From NCBI GenBank assembly GCA_963843755.1, contig CAWJLS010000005.1:518768-582767 (forward strand): a stretch of 64,000 nucleotides of DNA, read 5' to 3'. The position numbers and the translations under genes are program-made. The notes beneath the pieces are model-generated. The model had not been told where the DNA came from. It worked only from the letters and a program-made list of their open reading frames with translations, and did no database searches. This document shows positions 17,665 to 26,212 of this stretch, in pieces. This stretch comes from CAWJLS01 sp963843755 (GTDB lineage: Bacteria; Acidobacteriota; Thermoanaerobaculia; Multivoradales; DATKCC01). Every line of letters begins with the position of its first letter. Positions within the stretch are counted from its first letter, which is position 1.

Positions 17665-18093
17665 TCAAGAGATCCCGTACTGCTGAAGCAGCTCGACCAC
17701 GGTCGGCTCGCTCGATCGGAACGATTTCCACACCGATTCGCACCAGGCGTCGATGGCCCGGTCGCGCTCGGGTCCGGGCGGTGCCGCCATGACCTCGCGG
17801 GCGGTCATCGAGCCGCGGTCGGACGGCAGGGGGAAGGAGGGCCACTCCCGCTTCCGCTTCGCCAGCGTCATGTGGACGCGCTGCACCTGGCGGCCCGAGA
17901 CCCCCTTCTCGACGTGCAGGTAGAGGCCGACGAGGGCGAACGTCAGGGCGATGGGCTTAGTCGTGGCGGTCGCGTGTTGGGCGGCCCATGCGTCGACGAC
18001 GAGTTGATGGATGAACTCCGGACCGCCGTGCCCCAGGGAGTAGTACTGGAGCTGCTCGTAGGCCTGCTCCTCGGCCGGGTCCAGGTGTGCCAT
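17665..18093 (-). CDS. DUF5946-like protein, unknown function
   Basis: This 142-residue soluble protein starts at MAHLDPAEEQAYEQLQYYS. It contains HGGPEFIHQLVVDAWAAQHA, PIALTFALVGLYLHVEKGVSGRQVQRVHM and a C-terminal DAWCESVWKSF stretch. The pattern of conserved His, Gln and Trp matches what I recall of DUF5946, but I cannot confirm it without a profile search. It has no signal peptide or membrane segment. It is the first gene of a two-gene unit with marC. Confidence 0.6.
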   Translation of the reverse strand: MAHLDPAEEQAYEQLQYYSLGHGGPEFIHQLVVDAWAAQHATATTKPIALTFALVGLYLHVEKGVSGRQVQRVHMTLAKRKREWPSFPLPSDRGSMTAREVMAAPPGPERDRAIDAWCESVWKSFRSSEPTVVELLQQYGIS

Positions 18094-18185
18094 GGGTTCG
18101 CGTTCTCGAGTCGTTGACGTTTCGCTCGGCCGGATCATAGAGCACAACGCGCGGAGCGTCCGCCGCGCGGAGAGTGAGCCGCCGA

Positions 18186-18205
18186 CCGTGACCGTGCGGT
18201 CACGG
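18186..18205. promoter_or_regulatory. Perfect 20-bp palindrome in the divergent promoter region
   Basis: CCGTGACCG and CGGTCACGG flank a 2-bp centre, 105 nt before arsC and 93 nt before the divergent DUF5946-like gene. It looks like a dimeric repressor site. No arsR-type gene with a metal motif is adjacent, so the regulator is unknown. Confidence 0.4.
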
Positions 18206-18309
18206 AGTCGCCGCGGCACGGTCGCATGGGTGTCAGAGACTCCGAGGCTGGAATCCGGGCGCCGTCATGGGAGGCGTGACGGCTCCGCGAGATCCAGCAA
18301 GGAGACCCG

Positions 18310-18756
18310 ATGAACCCTGGCACCTTTCTCGTCCTCTGCACCGGCAACTCGTGCCGCAGCCAGATGGCGGAAGCATTCCTCCGGCAGCGCCTCGGCGATC
18401 GCATGCCCGTGGCGAGCGCCGGCACGGCGCCGGAAGACGAGGTTCACCCCTTCGCCATCCAGGTGATGGCGGAGAAGGGGTTCGACCTTCGGAGCCACCG
18501 GACGAAGGATCTGCGCGAGTTCCTGGGGAAGACCCGCGTCCACACGGTCGCCACGGTCTGTGACCGCGCCGCCGAGAGCTGCCCGACGATCTGGCCGGGA
18601 GCCTTCCGGCGAACCCATGCGCCGTTCGAAGACCCCGCCGCGGCCACCGGCTCGCCGCAGGAGCGCCTGGCGGCCTTTCGCCGAGTGCGCGACGCGATCG
18701 AGGCACAGGCCGACGCGTGGGTGGCCGAGCTCGAAGCCCAGGGAGATCTCGGGTGA
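18310..18756 (+). CDS. arsC: Thioredoxin-coupled arsenate reductase (low-molecular-weight phosphatase fold)
   Basis: This 148-residue cytoplasmic enzyme reduces arsenate to arsenite. The phosphatase-type P-loop CTGNSCRS has Cys10 and Cys15. The redox pair is Cys84 and Cys91 (VCDRAAESCP). This spacing is the same as in the Staphylococcus pI258 type of ArsC, which is regenerated by thioredoxin. A plain tyrosine phosphatase lacks the second pair. Its TGA overlaps the GTG start of an aquaporin gene, implying joint translation: ArsC makes arsenite and the channel may let it out. Confidence 0.92.
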   Translation: MNPGTFLVLCTGNSCRSQMAEAFLRQRLGDRMPVASAGTAPEDEVHPFAIQVMAEKGFDLRSHRTKDLREFLGKTRVHTVATVCDRAAESCPTIWPGAFRRTHAPFEDPAAATGSPQERLAAFRRVRDAIEAQADAWVAELEAQGDLG

Positions 18757-19439
18757 AGTCGACGCTCGGACAACGGATCTTCGCCGAAGCGCTGGGGACG
18801 TTCTCGCTGGTCGTCGCCGGCTGCGGCGCGATCGCCGTCGACGCGCGGACCGGCGCCCTCGGTCACGTCGGCGTCTCCCTGACCTTCGGCCTCGTGGTCA
18901 GCGTGATGGTGGCGGCCCTGGGGCACGTCTCGGGCGCTCACATCAACCCGGCCGTCACCGTCGCCTTCGCCTTCTTCCGCCACTTCCCGTGGCGTGAGGT
19001 GCCGGGGTACGTCGCGGCCCAGCTCGTCGGTGCCGTGGCCGCCGCCGGCACGCTCCGAGTCCTCCTGGGACGTGGCGACGCGCCCCTGGGAGCGACCGTC
19101 CCGGCGGGAACGGCGCTCCAGTCGCTCGGGTTCGAGATCCTGCTGACGGCCGGTCTGATGTTCGTGATCACGGCCGTGGCGACCGACAGCCGGGCGGTGG
19201 GCGAGCTGGCGGCGCTTTCGATCGGGGCGACGGTCGCCGTCGGTGCGCTCTGGGGAGGGCCGATCAGCGGTGCGTCGATGAACCCGGCGCGCTCGTTCGG
19301 CCCGGCGCTGCTCTCCGGGGCCTGGACCGGTCATTGGATCTACTGGGCCGGCCCGATCGCCGGCGCGCTGCTGGGTGCCGGTGCCTACCAGCTCCTCCAC
19401 GCACCGCCGGCGGTCGCCGTCTCGTCGCCGGAGGCCTGA
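18753..19439 (+). CDS. Aquaporin/aquaglyceroporin (MIP family), likely arsenite channel
   Basis: This 228-residue channel has six membrane segments and both NPA boxes: SGAHINPAVT in the first half and SGASMNPARSFGP in the second. The GTG start overlaps the arsC stop. Fusion or pairing of arsC with an aquaglyceroporin (AqpS) is an established arsenic-detoxification arrangement in Sinorhizobium, where arsenite leaves by downhill diffusion. The same role is inferred here from gene order, since the selectivity-filter residues alone do not prove arsenite permeability. Confidence 0.9.
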   Translation: MKSTLGQRIFAEALGTFSLVVAGCGAIAVDARTGALGHVGVSLTFGLVVSVMVAALGHVSGAHINPAVTVAFAFFRHFPWREVPGYVAAQLVGAVAAAGTLRVLLGRGDAPLGATVPAGTALQSLGFEILLTAGLMFVITAVATDSRAVGELAALSIGATVAVGALWGGPISGASMNPARSFGPALLSGAWTGHWIYWAGPIAGALLGAGAYQLLHAPPAVAVSSPEA

Positions 19440-19592
19440 CGCGGTCAGACGCAGGGCCTGCGCCGACGGGCTGGTCGGCGACCACCGAATCGAGGAGAGA
19501 CGACAGTCCGGCGCGGATCTGGGCTGGCGTTTCACACGCCGGTGCCCGAAGTCCGGGGAGCTCAGTCGAGCCCGACGATACACTGAGCGCCC

Positions 19593-20441
19593 ATGCCGAT
19601 CCGGATCGAGCAGCACGACTCGCCGCTGGGGCGGTGGCGGCTCGCCCGCTGGCAGCCGGCTCACCTCGCGGGGGTGGTCGAGGCGCTCTGGTACTTCGAG
19701 GGCCGGCTGACGGTTCTGCGCGAACGGCACTTCCCCGACGGGCGGCTGCCGTTGGTCGTCCACCTCGGCCCTGTGTACCACCAGGTGACCGGGGACGGGC
19801 TGGAGCGCTTCAGCCCCGCCTGCCTCTCCGGGCTGGCGCTGGTCTCCGACGTGATCGAGGCGCCGGCGGAGCCTTCGGCCGTGCTCGGCATGCATCTGCT
19901 CCCCGCCGGTGCGTTTCGCATCCTCGGCCGACCGCTCCACGACCTGACCGGGATCACCGTCGACCTCCGGGACGTGGTGGGCGGTGACGCGGACGAGCTC
20001 CTCGACCGCTGCGGCGCCGCGCCGACTCCGGAAGCACGGCTACGGGCGGCCGCGGCCTGGATGGAGGAGCGACTCGCGCGTCACGACCGGTCCGATTCGG
20101 CCGTCACCTGGATGGCCGGTGAGATCGAACGGCGCTCCGGTGCCGTGTCGATCACCCGCCTGCGCGAGCGCACCGGCTGGTCGAAGAGCCGGCTCGCGAC
20201 CGTCTTCCGGGAGCAGATGGGGGTCAGCCCGAAGACCTTCGCCCGCATCGTCCGCTTCCGCAAAGTGCTCGAGAGGGTCAGCCACGGCGACCCGCTCGCG
20301 GACGTGGCGCTCGCCGCCGGCTACTTCGATCAGCCCCACTTCAACGCCGAGTTCCGTGCCTTCTCGGGCTTTACCCCCACCGAGTACCGGGAGCGGTCGC
20401 GGTTCCCCGAGAGCCTGAACCTGCCCGAGTCGGCGGCCTGA
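19593..20441 (+). CDS. AraC-family transcriptional regulator
   Basis: This 282-residue protein has an N-terminal ligand-binding half (about 1-150; WYFEGRLTVLRERHFPDGRLPLVVHLG resembles the DUF6597 type). The C-terminal half carries two helix-turn-helices. The first is SITRLRERTGWSKSRLATVF. The second is ADVALAAGYFDQPHFNAEF, followed by the family end FSGFTPTEYRERSR. It is 115 nt upstream of a VOC-family gene on the same strand and probably controls it. The ligand is unknown. Confidence 0.88.
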   Translation: MPIRIEQHDSPLGRWRLARWQPAHLAGVVEALWYFEGRLTVLRERHFPDGRLPLVVHLGPVYHQVTGDGLERFSPACLSGLALVSDVIEAPAEPSAVLGMHLLPAGAFRILGRPLHDLTGITVDLRDVVGGDADELLDRCGAAPTPEARLRAAAAWMEERLARHDRSDSAVTWMAGEIERRSGAVSITRLRERTGWSKSRLATVFREQMGVSPKTFARIVRFRKVLERVSHGDPLADVALAAGYFDQPHFNAEFRAFSGFTPTEYRERSRFPESLNLPESAA

Positions 20442-20556
20442 TCTCCTGATCGCGGTCCGGACGTTTTTCCAAGACGGGCGCCGAAACGGGCCGTATCGTG
20501 GATGGCGTCCGGCGGATGGTCCCGCCGGAACCGAACCCTGAACCGGAGGAGACCCC

Positions 20557-21018
20557 ATGAGCGACCGTGTACGACCGATCCCGGACGGCTACCACACCGT
20601 CACCCCCTATCTCCTGGTGGGCGACGCCGAGGGCCTGATCGACTTCCTGGAACGCGGCCTGGGCGCCACGCTGCTCAGCCGCCACGACGGGCCGGACGGG
20701 CGCATGATGCACGCGGCGCTCCAGCTCGGCGACTCGAAGCTGATGATGGGCCAGGCGTCGGAGGAGTGGTCGCCCATGCCGGCCATGATCCACCTCTACG
20801 TCGAGGACGCCGACGCGCTGTTCCGCCAGGCGGTGGCCGCCGGAGCGCGGGTGCTGCGTGAGCCCGAGGACCAGGTCTACGGCGACCGCTCGGGCGGCGT
20901 GGTAGACCCGTGCGGCAACCAGTGGTGGATCTCGACCCACGTCGAGGACGTGTCGGAGGAGGAGATGACCAGCCGCCACGAAGGGGCGTCGGAGACGGGC
21001 GCGGCCGGCGACGGATAG
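20557..21018 (+). CDS. PhnB-like VOC-family protein
   Basis: This 153-residue protein follows a GGAGGAGA ribosome site. The N-terminus (YHTVTPYLLVGDAEGLIDFLERGLGA) and the central MMHAALQLGDSKLMMG are typical of PhnB/YdeM-like VOC proteins. The end is GGVVDPCGNQWWISTHVEDVS. An acidic tail of about 20 residues follows. Such proteins are often stress- or resistance-linked, but no substrate can be assigned. It lies directly after an AraC regulator gene. Confidence 0.82.
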   Translation: MSDRVRPIPDGYHTVTPYLLVGDAEGLIDFLERGLGATLLSRHDGPDGRMMHAALQLGDSKLMMGQASEEWSPMPAMIHLYVEDADALFRQAVAAGARVLREPEDQVYGDRSGGVVDPCGNQWWISTHVEDVSEEEMTSRHEGASETGAAGDG

Positions 21019-21072
21019 GGGGAGGAGTCGTCGACCGCGCATGGCGGGACGATCATACGACGGGGGACGACC

Positions 21073-21102
21073 GGGCTGGATCGGGCTGGATCGGGCTGGA
21101 TC
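21073..21102 (+). repeat. Three tandem copies of a 10-bp unit
   Basis: GGGCTGGATC is repeated three times without interruption in the gap between the VOC gene and the convergent acetyltransferase gene. It is a simple short-period repeat with no evident function. Confidence 0.9.
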
Positions 21103-21154
21103 GAAGCGGTCCGGTGCCGGTCGTTCAGGCCCCGACCGGGCAGGCCTCACCGGG

Positions 21155-21652
21155 TCAGGAGTAGAGCGCCGTCCCGGGGTCGCCCTCGAACATCTCGACC
21201 ACCGCCTCGAACCGGAGGCCCAGGCGCTCGAGCAGGGCGACGGACGCGCGGTTCTCCTCGACCGTCAGGCCGACGATCTTCGTCAGGCCGAGGGTCGACC
21301 TGCCGTAGCCCATCACCGCCTCGGCCGCCTCGAAGGCGAGGCCCTGGCCGCGGGACTCGGGGAGGAAGGCGAACCCGATGTCGGTCAGGTCGAAGCCCTC
21401 GCGGTAGAGCAGGCCGCAGACGCCGATCGGCGCGCCGGTCGCCTTCAGGACGACGGCGAACTGCCCGAGACCCGGCCTCGGCTGGTTCGTCCACGAGCCC
21501 TCGCGCAGGAACCGGCGGGCGCCCGCGACGTCGCGCACCCCCTTGTCCCCGATGTTGGCGAGGAACGCGGGGTCGTTTACCAAGGCGAGGACGAACGGTG
21601 CGTCCTCGACCGTGAGGGGGCGGATTGTGAGGCGGTCGGTCTCGGCGATCAT
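21155..21652 (-). CDS. GNAT-family N-acetyltransferase (RimJ/RimL-like)
   Basis: This 165-residue enzyme opens with ETDRLTIRPLTVEDAPFVLAL, the RimJ/RimL-type N-terminus. It has the acetyl-CoA-binding region PESRGQGLAFEAAEAVMGYG (the RGQG loop) and the C-terminal VEENRASVALLERLGLRFE. It transfers an acetyl group from acetyl-CoA to an amine; in this subgroup that is often a protein N-terminus or a small molecule. No neighbour suggests the acceptor. Confidence 0.88.
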   Translation of the reverse strand: MIAETDRLTIRPLTVEDAPFVLALVNDPAFLANIGDKGVRDVAGARRFLREGSWTNQPRPGLGQFAVVLKATGAPIGVCGLLYREGFDLTDIGFAFLPESRGQGLAFEAAEAVMGYGRSTLGLTKIVGLTVEENRASVALLERLGLRFEAVVEMFEGDPGTALYS

Positions 21653-21735
21653 GGGTCGAGGGGCGGGTCGGCGATGGGAAGGTGGCGGGCCTGGTCCGGC
21701 GGCCTGCAGCGAGTTCTAGCACACCGCCGGTCGTC

Positions 21736-22176
21736 CTACCCGAGCTTCTCTGCCAACGCGATGACGATGCCCTCGGGGCCGCGGACGTAGCAGAGCTTGT
21801 GGATGTCCCGGTAGCGAGTGACCTCGCCGACGAGCACGGCGCCGCGGGCCTCCAACCGGGCGAGGACCTCTTCGAGATCGTCGACGGCGAACATGATGCG
21901 ACGGATGCCCAACGCATTCACCGGTGCGTCCTCCGGCTCGAGCCGGACTGCCTCGGGCGCGTGGAACTTGTCCAGCTCGATCTTGCCGTGCCCGTCCGGG
22001 GTGCGCAGCAGCGCGATCTCGCACCGCACGTTGTCGAGCCCGACGGTACGATCCACCCACTCTCCCTCGACCGGCGTCTCGCCCTCGAGCTCCATCCCGA
22101 GCTCGATGAAGAAGGCCTTCACGGCCTCGAGATCCTCGACCACGATGAGAACGTTGTCCATCCGCTGCAGCGTCAT
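21736..22176 (-). CDS. VOC-family protein
   Basis: This 146-residue protein has two VOC half-modules. It starts LQRMDNVLIVVEDLEAVKAFF and has a second module beginning GIRRIMFAVDDLEEVLARLEARGA. It ends YRDIHKLCYVRGPEGIVIALAEKLG, with the last Glu in the usual metal-ligand position. It resembles glyoxalase-type lyases but the substrate is not evident. A separate acetyltransferase gene follows on the same strand. Confidence 0.82.
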   Translation of the reverse strand: MTLQRMDNVLIVVEDLEAVKAFFIELGMELEGETPVEGEWVDRTVGLDNVRCEIALLRTPDGHGKIELDKFHAPEAVRLEPEDAPVNALGIRRIMFAVDDLEEVLARLEARGAVLVGEVTRYRDIHKLCYVRGPEGIVIALAEKLG

Positions 22177-22679
22177 GTCCTATCCTCTGGTTGATGACCG
22201 GATACAGAGTGTGCTGCCTGTTCGTCGAACGGGGCGGTCCGGAATCGACACTTGTCAACCCTGCCTCTTGAGACCGCTTCTCACGGAAGGATAGGTCGCC
22301 GCGATCTCGGATCTGGTCAGGCTAGTCCAGCTAGCCGACCCTGCGCGCTCGACGAAGGAGACCTTCAGAGGTTCCGCTTGGGGAGGGAGCGCCAGTTCCA
22401 GTACTTTGGAACTGCATGAATTTCTACTACAGAGACAGGATTGGCATGTTTCTGGTCCCCTCCAGGGCGCTAGAGGTTCTCATCCGCCGCTAGGAGCGTG
22501 TAGCGGATACCGCTGAGCGCAATCCCGCCAGACCGCCGGCGTCGAGGTGAGCGAGCGATGCTGTTGAGTCGCTCGAATCGGCTGGGGGTCGAGCTGTCGC
22601 CGGCTCGGGGAGCCGCTGCAGGGTCTGTGGGCAGTGAAAGTGGCCGGGCGCGGCCGGACACTCTGCGCCTGGTGAGCCC
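22177..22679. other. Non-coding stretch next to the transposase remnant
   Basis: No convincing gene is present. A 7-bp hairpin (AGTTCCA, 6-nt loop, TGGAACT) lies at 22394-22413 and may mark the edge of the decayed insertion. The frames running in from the transposase side are extensions past its natural stop. I could not identify terminal inverted repeats or a target duplication. Confidence 0.4.
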
Positions 22680-24166
22680 TCAGGCCTGGACGCAGGTGGC
22701 CCGGTAGAGCTTCAAGACGTTGTGGCCGGTGCAGACCAGGGACGACTGCCCGCTGACCGCGTGGAGACCCCGCAGGAGGAAGCGCCGGAATCCTCTCGCC
22801 TCCTTGATTTGGCCGTTGACCGGCTCGACGACCGCCTTGCGCCGCGCGTAGATCGCCCGGCCCTCCGGCGTCGAGAGCTTCGCTCGCATGAGGTCTTTCG
22901 CGTGGGCTCTTGCTCTGATTCCTGAGGTCGGGATCGGTGCCGTGTCTTCGGCGATCGGTAGCGACGTAGACCGAGGTGCCCCGCCGCTGGCCTTGTGCGG
23001 CGACCTCGGCAAACCAGTAGCCCGCGTCCGCCGTGACCGTCCTCGGGCTCTCTTTGCAGTGCTCCTGTACTTGGTCGAGCAGGGGCAGGAGGTTGCCGTT
23101 GTCCGGCGGCTGGTTGGTCACCGCCTGGGCCACGATGATCTGGTGTTCCTCGTCGACCGCGAGCTGGCAGTTGTAGCCCTGGAGGAAGCTCCCTCCACTC
23201 TCCTGGATGCGACTGTCGGGATCGACGAAGTTGCGCTGGGCTTTCGGGTGGGGCGTCCCGTCCGGCAGGGCTCGGACCCGATGCTTCGGCAAACCCTCCT
23301 CTGTGACGAAGCTCTCTGCCTCCGCCCCCCTCATCCTTCTCTGGGTCCGAGAGAGCCTCGGCCTGCTCTTCGCGCTGGCGGGCTCGGGTCGCATCGGTCC
23401 TGCGCGCCTTCTGACTGCGCTCATCGTCCGCGGCCCGCTGGCGCGCCCGCTCGGCCTGTTCTTGAAGCTCGGCGGCGCGGCTCGCCCGGGCATCGGCCTC
23501 GAGCTGTGCCTTGGCCTGACGGATGCGCTCCAGACGCTGCTCACTCCGGCGTAGCTCCTCCGGAAGGTCCTCGTCCCGCTGTCCCTCACCGAAGCGCGCG
23601 TCCTCTTCCTGGTCCACCGCCTCGGCGCGGGCCAGAAGCTCGTCCACCCGGGCGCGCAGACGAGCCTCTTCCTCGCTCATCCGCCGGTAGCTCATCGCCT
23701 TGTGCTTGCTCGCAGCAGCCTGCACCTTGGTGCCGCTCCAACGCCACGTGCGCCGGCTCCACCAGGCCCGCCCTGCGGCACAACTGCAGCACCTGGACGA
23801 ACAGCCCGGCCAGTACATCCAGGTGCGTCTCTGCGAAACTCGTTGATCGTCGTGAAGAACGGATGCTGGCCCGCTGCCAGCACCCGAAACGCCACGTCCT
23901 CGTGCGTCGCCCGCTCGATCTTGCGCGAGGAGTACACCCCCACGCAGTAGGCGTACACCGGAAACGAAACCATCATTCCCGGCGATACGGACGAGTCCCT
24001 CTCGAGTCCTTCGTCTGGATCGCCGCTCGGTGTCTCCAAGATCCGGCTCAGAGACCAGCTCCAGGATGAAGTACGCCAGGTGACCCTCCGGAAGCCAATC
24101 CAACGGCGACGGCGGCAGCAGCAATCCCTGCCTCGGGCTCCACGGCCGGTACTGTTTGTCTCCCAT
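22680..24166 (-). pseudogene. IS1182-like DDE transposase, multiply frameshifted
   Basis: The frame opening at 24166 (MGDKQYRPWSPRQGLLLPPS, then DWLPEGHLAYFILELVSE) is the start typical of IS1182-family transposases. Later parts appear in other frames: AYCVGVYSSRKIERATHEDV, LAAGQHPFFTTINEFRR, TKVQAAASKHKAMSY, a long charged coiled-coil stretch, QGYNCQLAVDEEHQIIVAQA, TVTADAGYW, and finally KAVVEPVNGQIKEARGFR to the stop at 22680. At least four frame changes are needed to join them, so the gene is dead. All segments keep the right order. It is a scar of a former insertion. Confidence 0.82.
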
Positions 24167-24484
24167 GGACCGATCTTCCCTCAGGGAAAGACCTTGCGCT
24201 ACCCCTGCGCAGAGCACTGCGGCGAAACGATCTATGCGGTACACGCTCCTAGTGACCGCCCGCCATGCCCCTTCCTCGTGCAGAGCCGGTCTTTCAGGCA
24301 TCAGGCATCGGTGGAGAGCTCTGGATGGCCCTATCACGCACGGGAGAAGGGTGTTCCTCGTCAGATCCTTCAAGGATCGGACAGATTCTGGCAGCCCAGG
24401 CGTCGTGGTTCTTGACGGAGGGTCGGCATTCGCTGTAAAGTGAGAGTCAGGGAAAGATATTCTCACTAAACACAGGAGTCCGCA
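24167..24484. other. Spacer between transposase remnant and membrane-protein fragments
   Basis: This holds no gene. Near its right end a 7-bp inverted repeat (AGTGAGA at 24439-24445 and TCTCACT at 24461-24467) lies 18 bp before the next ATG and could be an operator or a hairpin. Base composition drops in GC from here to about 25790. Confidence 0.35.
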
Positions 24485-25791
24485 ATGACCCCATCCTCCT
24501 CTGAGGTTGCTGGGAGCGGCTCGGCCGAAGGCAGGCCAGATGCCGATGGTATCGACATCGGGAAGCGAAGTTCCAACGACTGGGTGAACGAAGAGTTCCG
24601 AGAGTACATAGAGGCTTTCCGGATTTCCTCCGACCGGGCGCGGATATCCCTTTACGTAGTGATCATTACTACCGTCCTTATCGCGATCGCGAACTACAAC
24701 ATCGTTAGGTGGAGTTGGCCCCTCACGAGACTCAATGCTTTTTATAAGTACGCGCACGAATCGAGCCCGCCACCTAAGCGTGTTGCCGGGAGCGCAAGAC
24801 GTCCACTACTTCGGAGATCCCAGGGAGATCATGAGAGGTGACCCGATGCTACTTCAGCGACGTCCGGGAGGAGTATGTCAAGCAGTTCGTCGCTCGGGGA
24901 ATTCTCACGGGATCTCCGGTTCCAGGAGTCTGGATCGATGTGAACGATCTGGGTACCGTCGGCGGCGTTGCCTTGGCCTTGGTAATGTCAATCTTCGTTC
25001 TGTGCATTGTTCGCGAGCATGAGAATCTTCACCTGGCACTTTACAAAGTGAGGAGGATGTGCGACACAATACCAATCACCGTTCCGGGGACAGTCGCGCG
25101 AATCTCCTATATCACGGTTTAGCTATGCGTCAGGTTCTAAGCTTTCCTCCTACCCTCGCGCGGTGGCAGGGACGTGTACTGCTGAGGCTCTTCGACTTGT
25201 GTTCTTCGCGCCGCCATTGGTTCTGGCTTGGATTGTTGTGAGCAACTATAGTAGCAGAGCGGTGGCCAAAGCCTACGGATTCAATGTCGAATAATGCTGT
25301 TCATTCAGGCCGGGTTGGCGTTGATAGTTCTTACCCTTAGTATTATCGCTGCCCTTCATGCTAGCTCGATGACCAAGCGTTGGCAAAGAGCTTTCTTGCG
25401 GGTCAATCCAGGGCGTGAGCATGCGCCCCAGATGAGCCTACGCGAGTGGCTCAAGCTCTCTCGGGATCGTGGTGGGCGGACTGAGGTACGGAAGAAGGCG
25501 ATCGGAACTCTGGTCGACAGCATGACAGTGGGCTGCGACGAGGAGTGGTTGAAGAGTCGAGTGGCAATAGACCATACCTTGTCAGCTACGCGAGTGAGTC
25601 GCTCCGTTCGAAACAAGATGGCCGATGCACTAATGGAAAAAGGGATAGCATCAGCAAAGGCTCATTCAAGGAGCCATGGCTGCCGGGAAGAGTGGTTGGT
25701 AGCGTTCGTGGCCAAGGTCAACCGGCCCCCTTCACTCAGCTCTGATCAGACCTGGTATGTAAAGGGCGAGTGGATCTTTCGATATAGATGA
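24485..25791 (+). pseudogene. Fragmented membrane protein of unknown family, lower GC
   Basis: Several frames read in order look like one broken gene. Frame one (24485 on) is an acidic N-terminus plus the membrane segment ISLYVVIITTVLIAIANYN. The frame from 24838 gives YFSDVREEYVKQFVARG and the segment GGVALALVMSIFVLCIVREH. Around 25200 another frame reads VFFAPPLVLAWIVVSNY. The frame from 25294 gives MLFIQAGLALIVLTLSIIAAL and then a 140-residue soluble tail rich in Lys, Arg and Trp. Joined, they would be a four-segment membrane protein. The lower GC and different codon use point to transferred DNA. The last piece (25294-25791, 165 residues) could still be expressed alone. Confidence 0.5.
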
Positions 25792-25815
25792 GCGGAAGAA
25801 GGCTCTTCGAACCGG

Positions 25816-26164
25816 TCAACAATCGGCGGGTCCGGAGGTGGGGCACGCCGGACGGTTCAGCAGCTTCACAGTGTAGGACTCTGCCGGCGTGTCCTTCCAG
25901 GGAGCCTTCAACTCCAGGTGGATCTCGGATTCACCTGGAGCGAGCGGACGGAGGACGAAGCGATTCTCTCCCCGGTGCTCCGAAGGCGCTCTCGTCCGGG
26001 TGGATGTGGTGTTCGGCGACCTCCACTCGGTCACGATCCGTGATCACGTTCCACAGGTGGCCGGTTGCCCCGGAGCCCACCACTTCGATCTCCAGCGGCT
26101 CGCCGGCGGTCCGAATGGTCGAGCCCGCGACGGCCTCTAGGCGGAAGGACTCTCTCGGCTTCAT
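25816..26164 (-). CDS. Chagasin-like cysteine-protease inhibitor (one apparent frameshift)
   Basis: Two overlapping minus-strand frames together make a chagasin/ICP-type (MEROPS I42) inhibitor of about 115 residues. The first part has EPLEIEVVGSGATGHLWNV, where GATGHLW corresponds to the NPTTGY loop, and runs to HPDESAFG. The second part gives GENRFVLRPLAPGESEIHLE and ends SYTVKLLNR, matching the later strands and the RPW loop. A single-base shift near 25970-25985 joins them. Such proteins block papain-type enzymes with three loops. The gene lies 48 nt downstream of a papain-like protease, which supports a protease/inhibitor pair. The shift may be a sequencing error or a real inactivation. 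Confidence 0.6.
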
Positions 26165-26212
26165 CGGTCTCTCGAGTTACGGTGGTTCGGTGCCAGGTCC
26201 ACCCGGCCTGAT

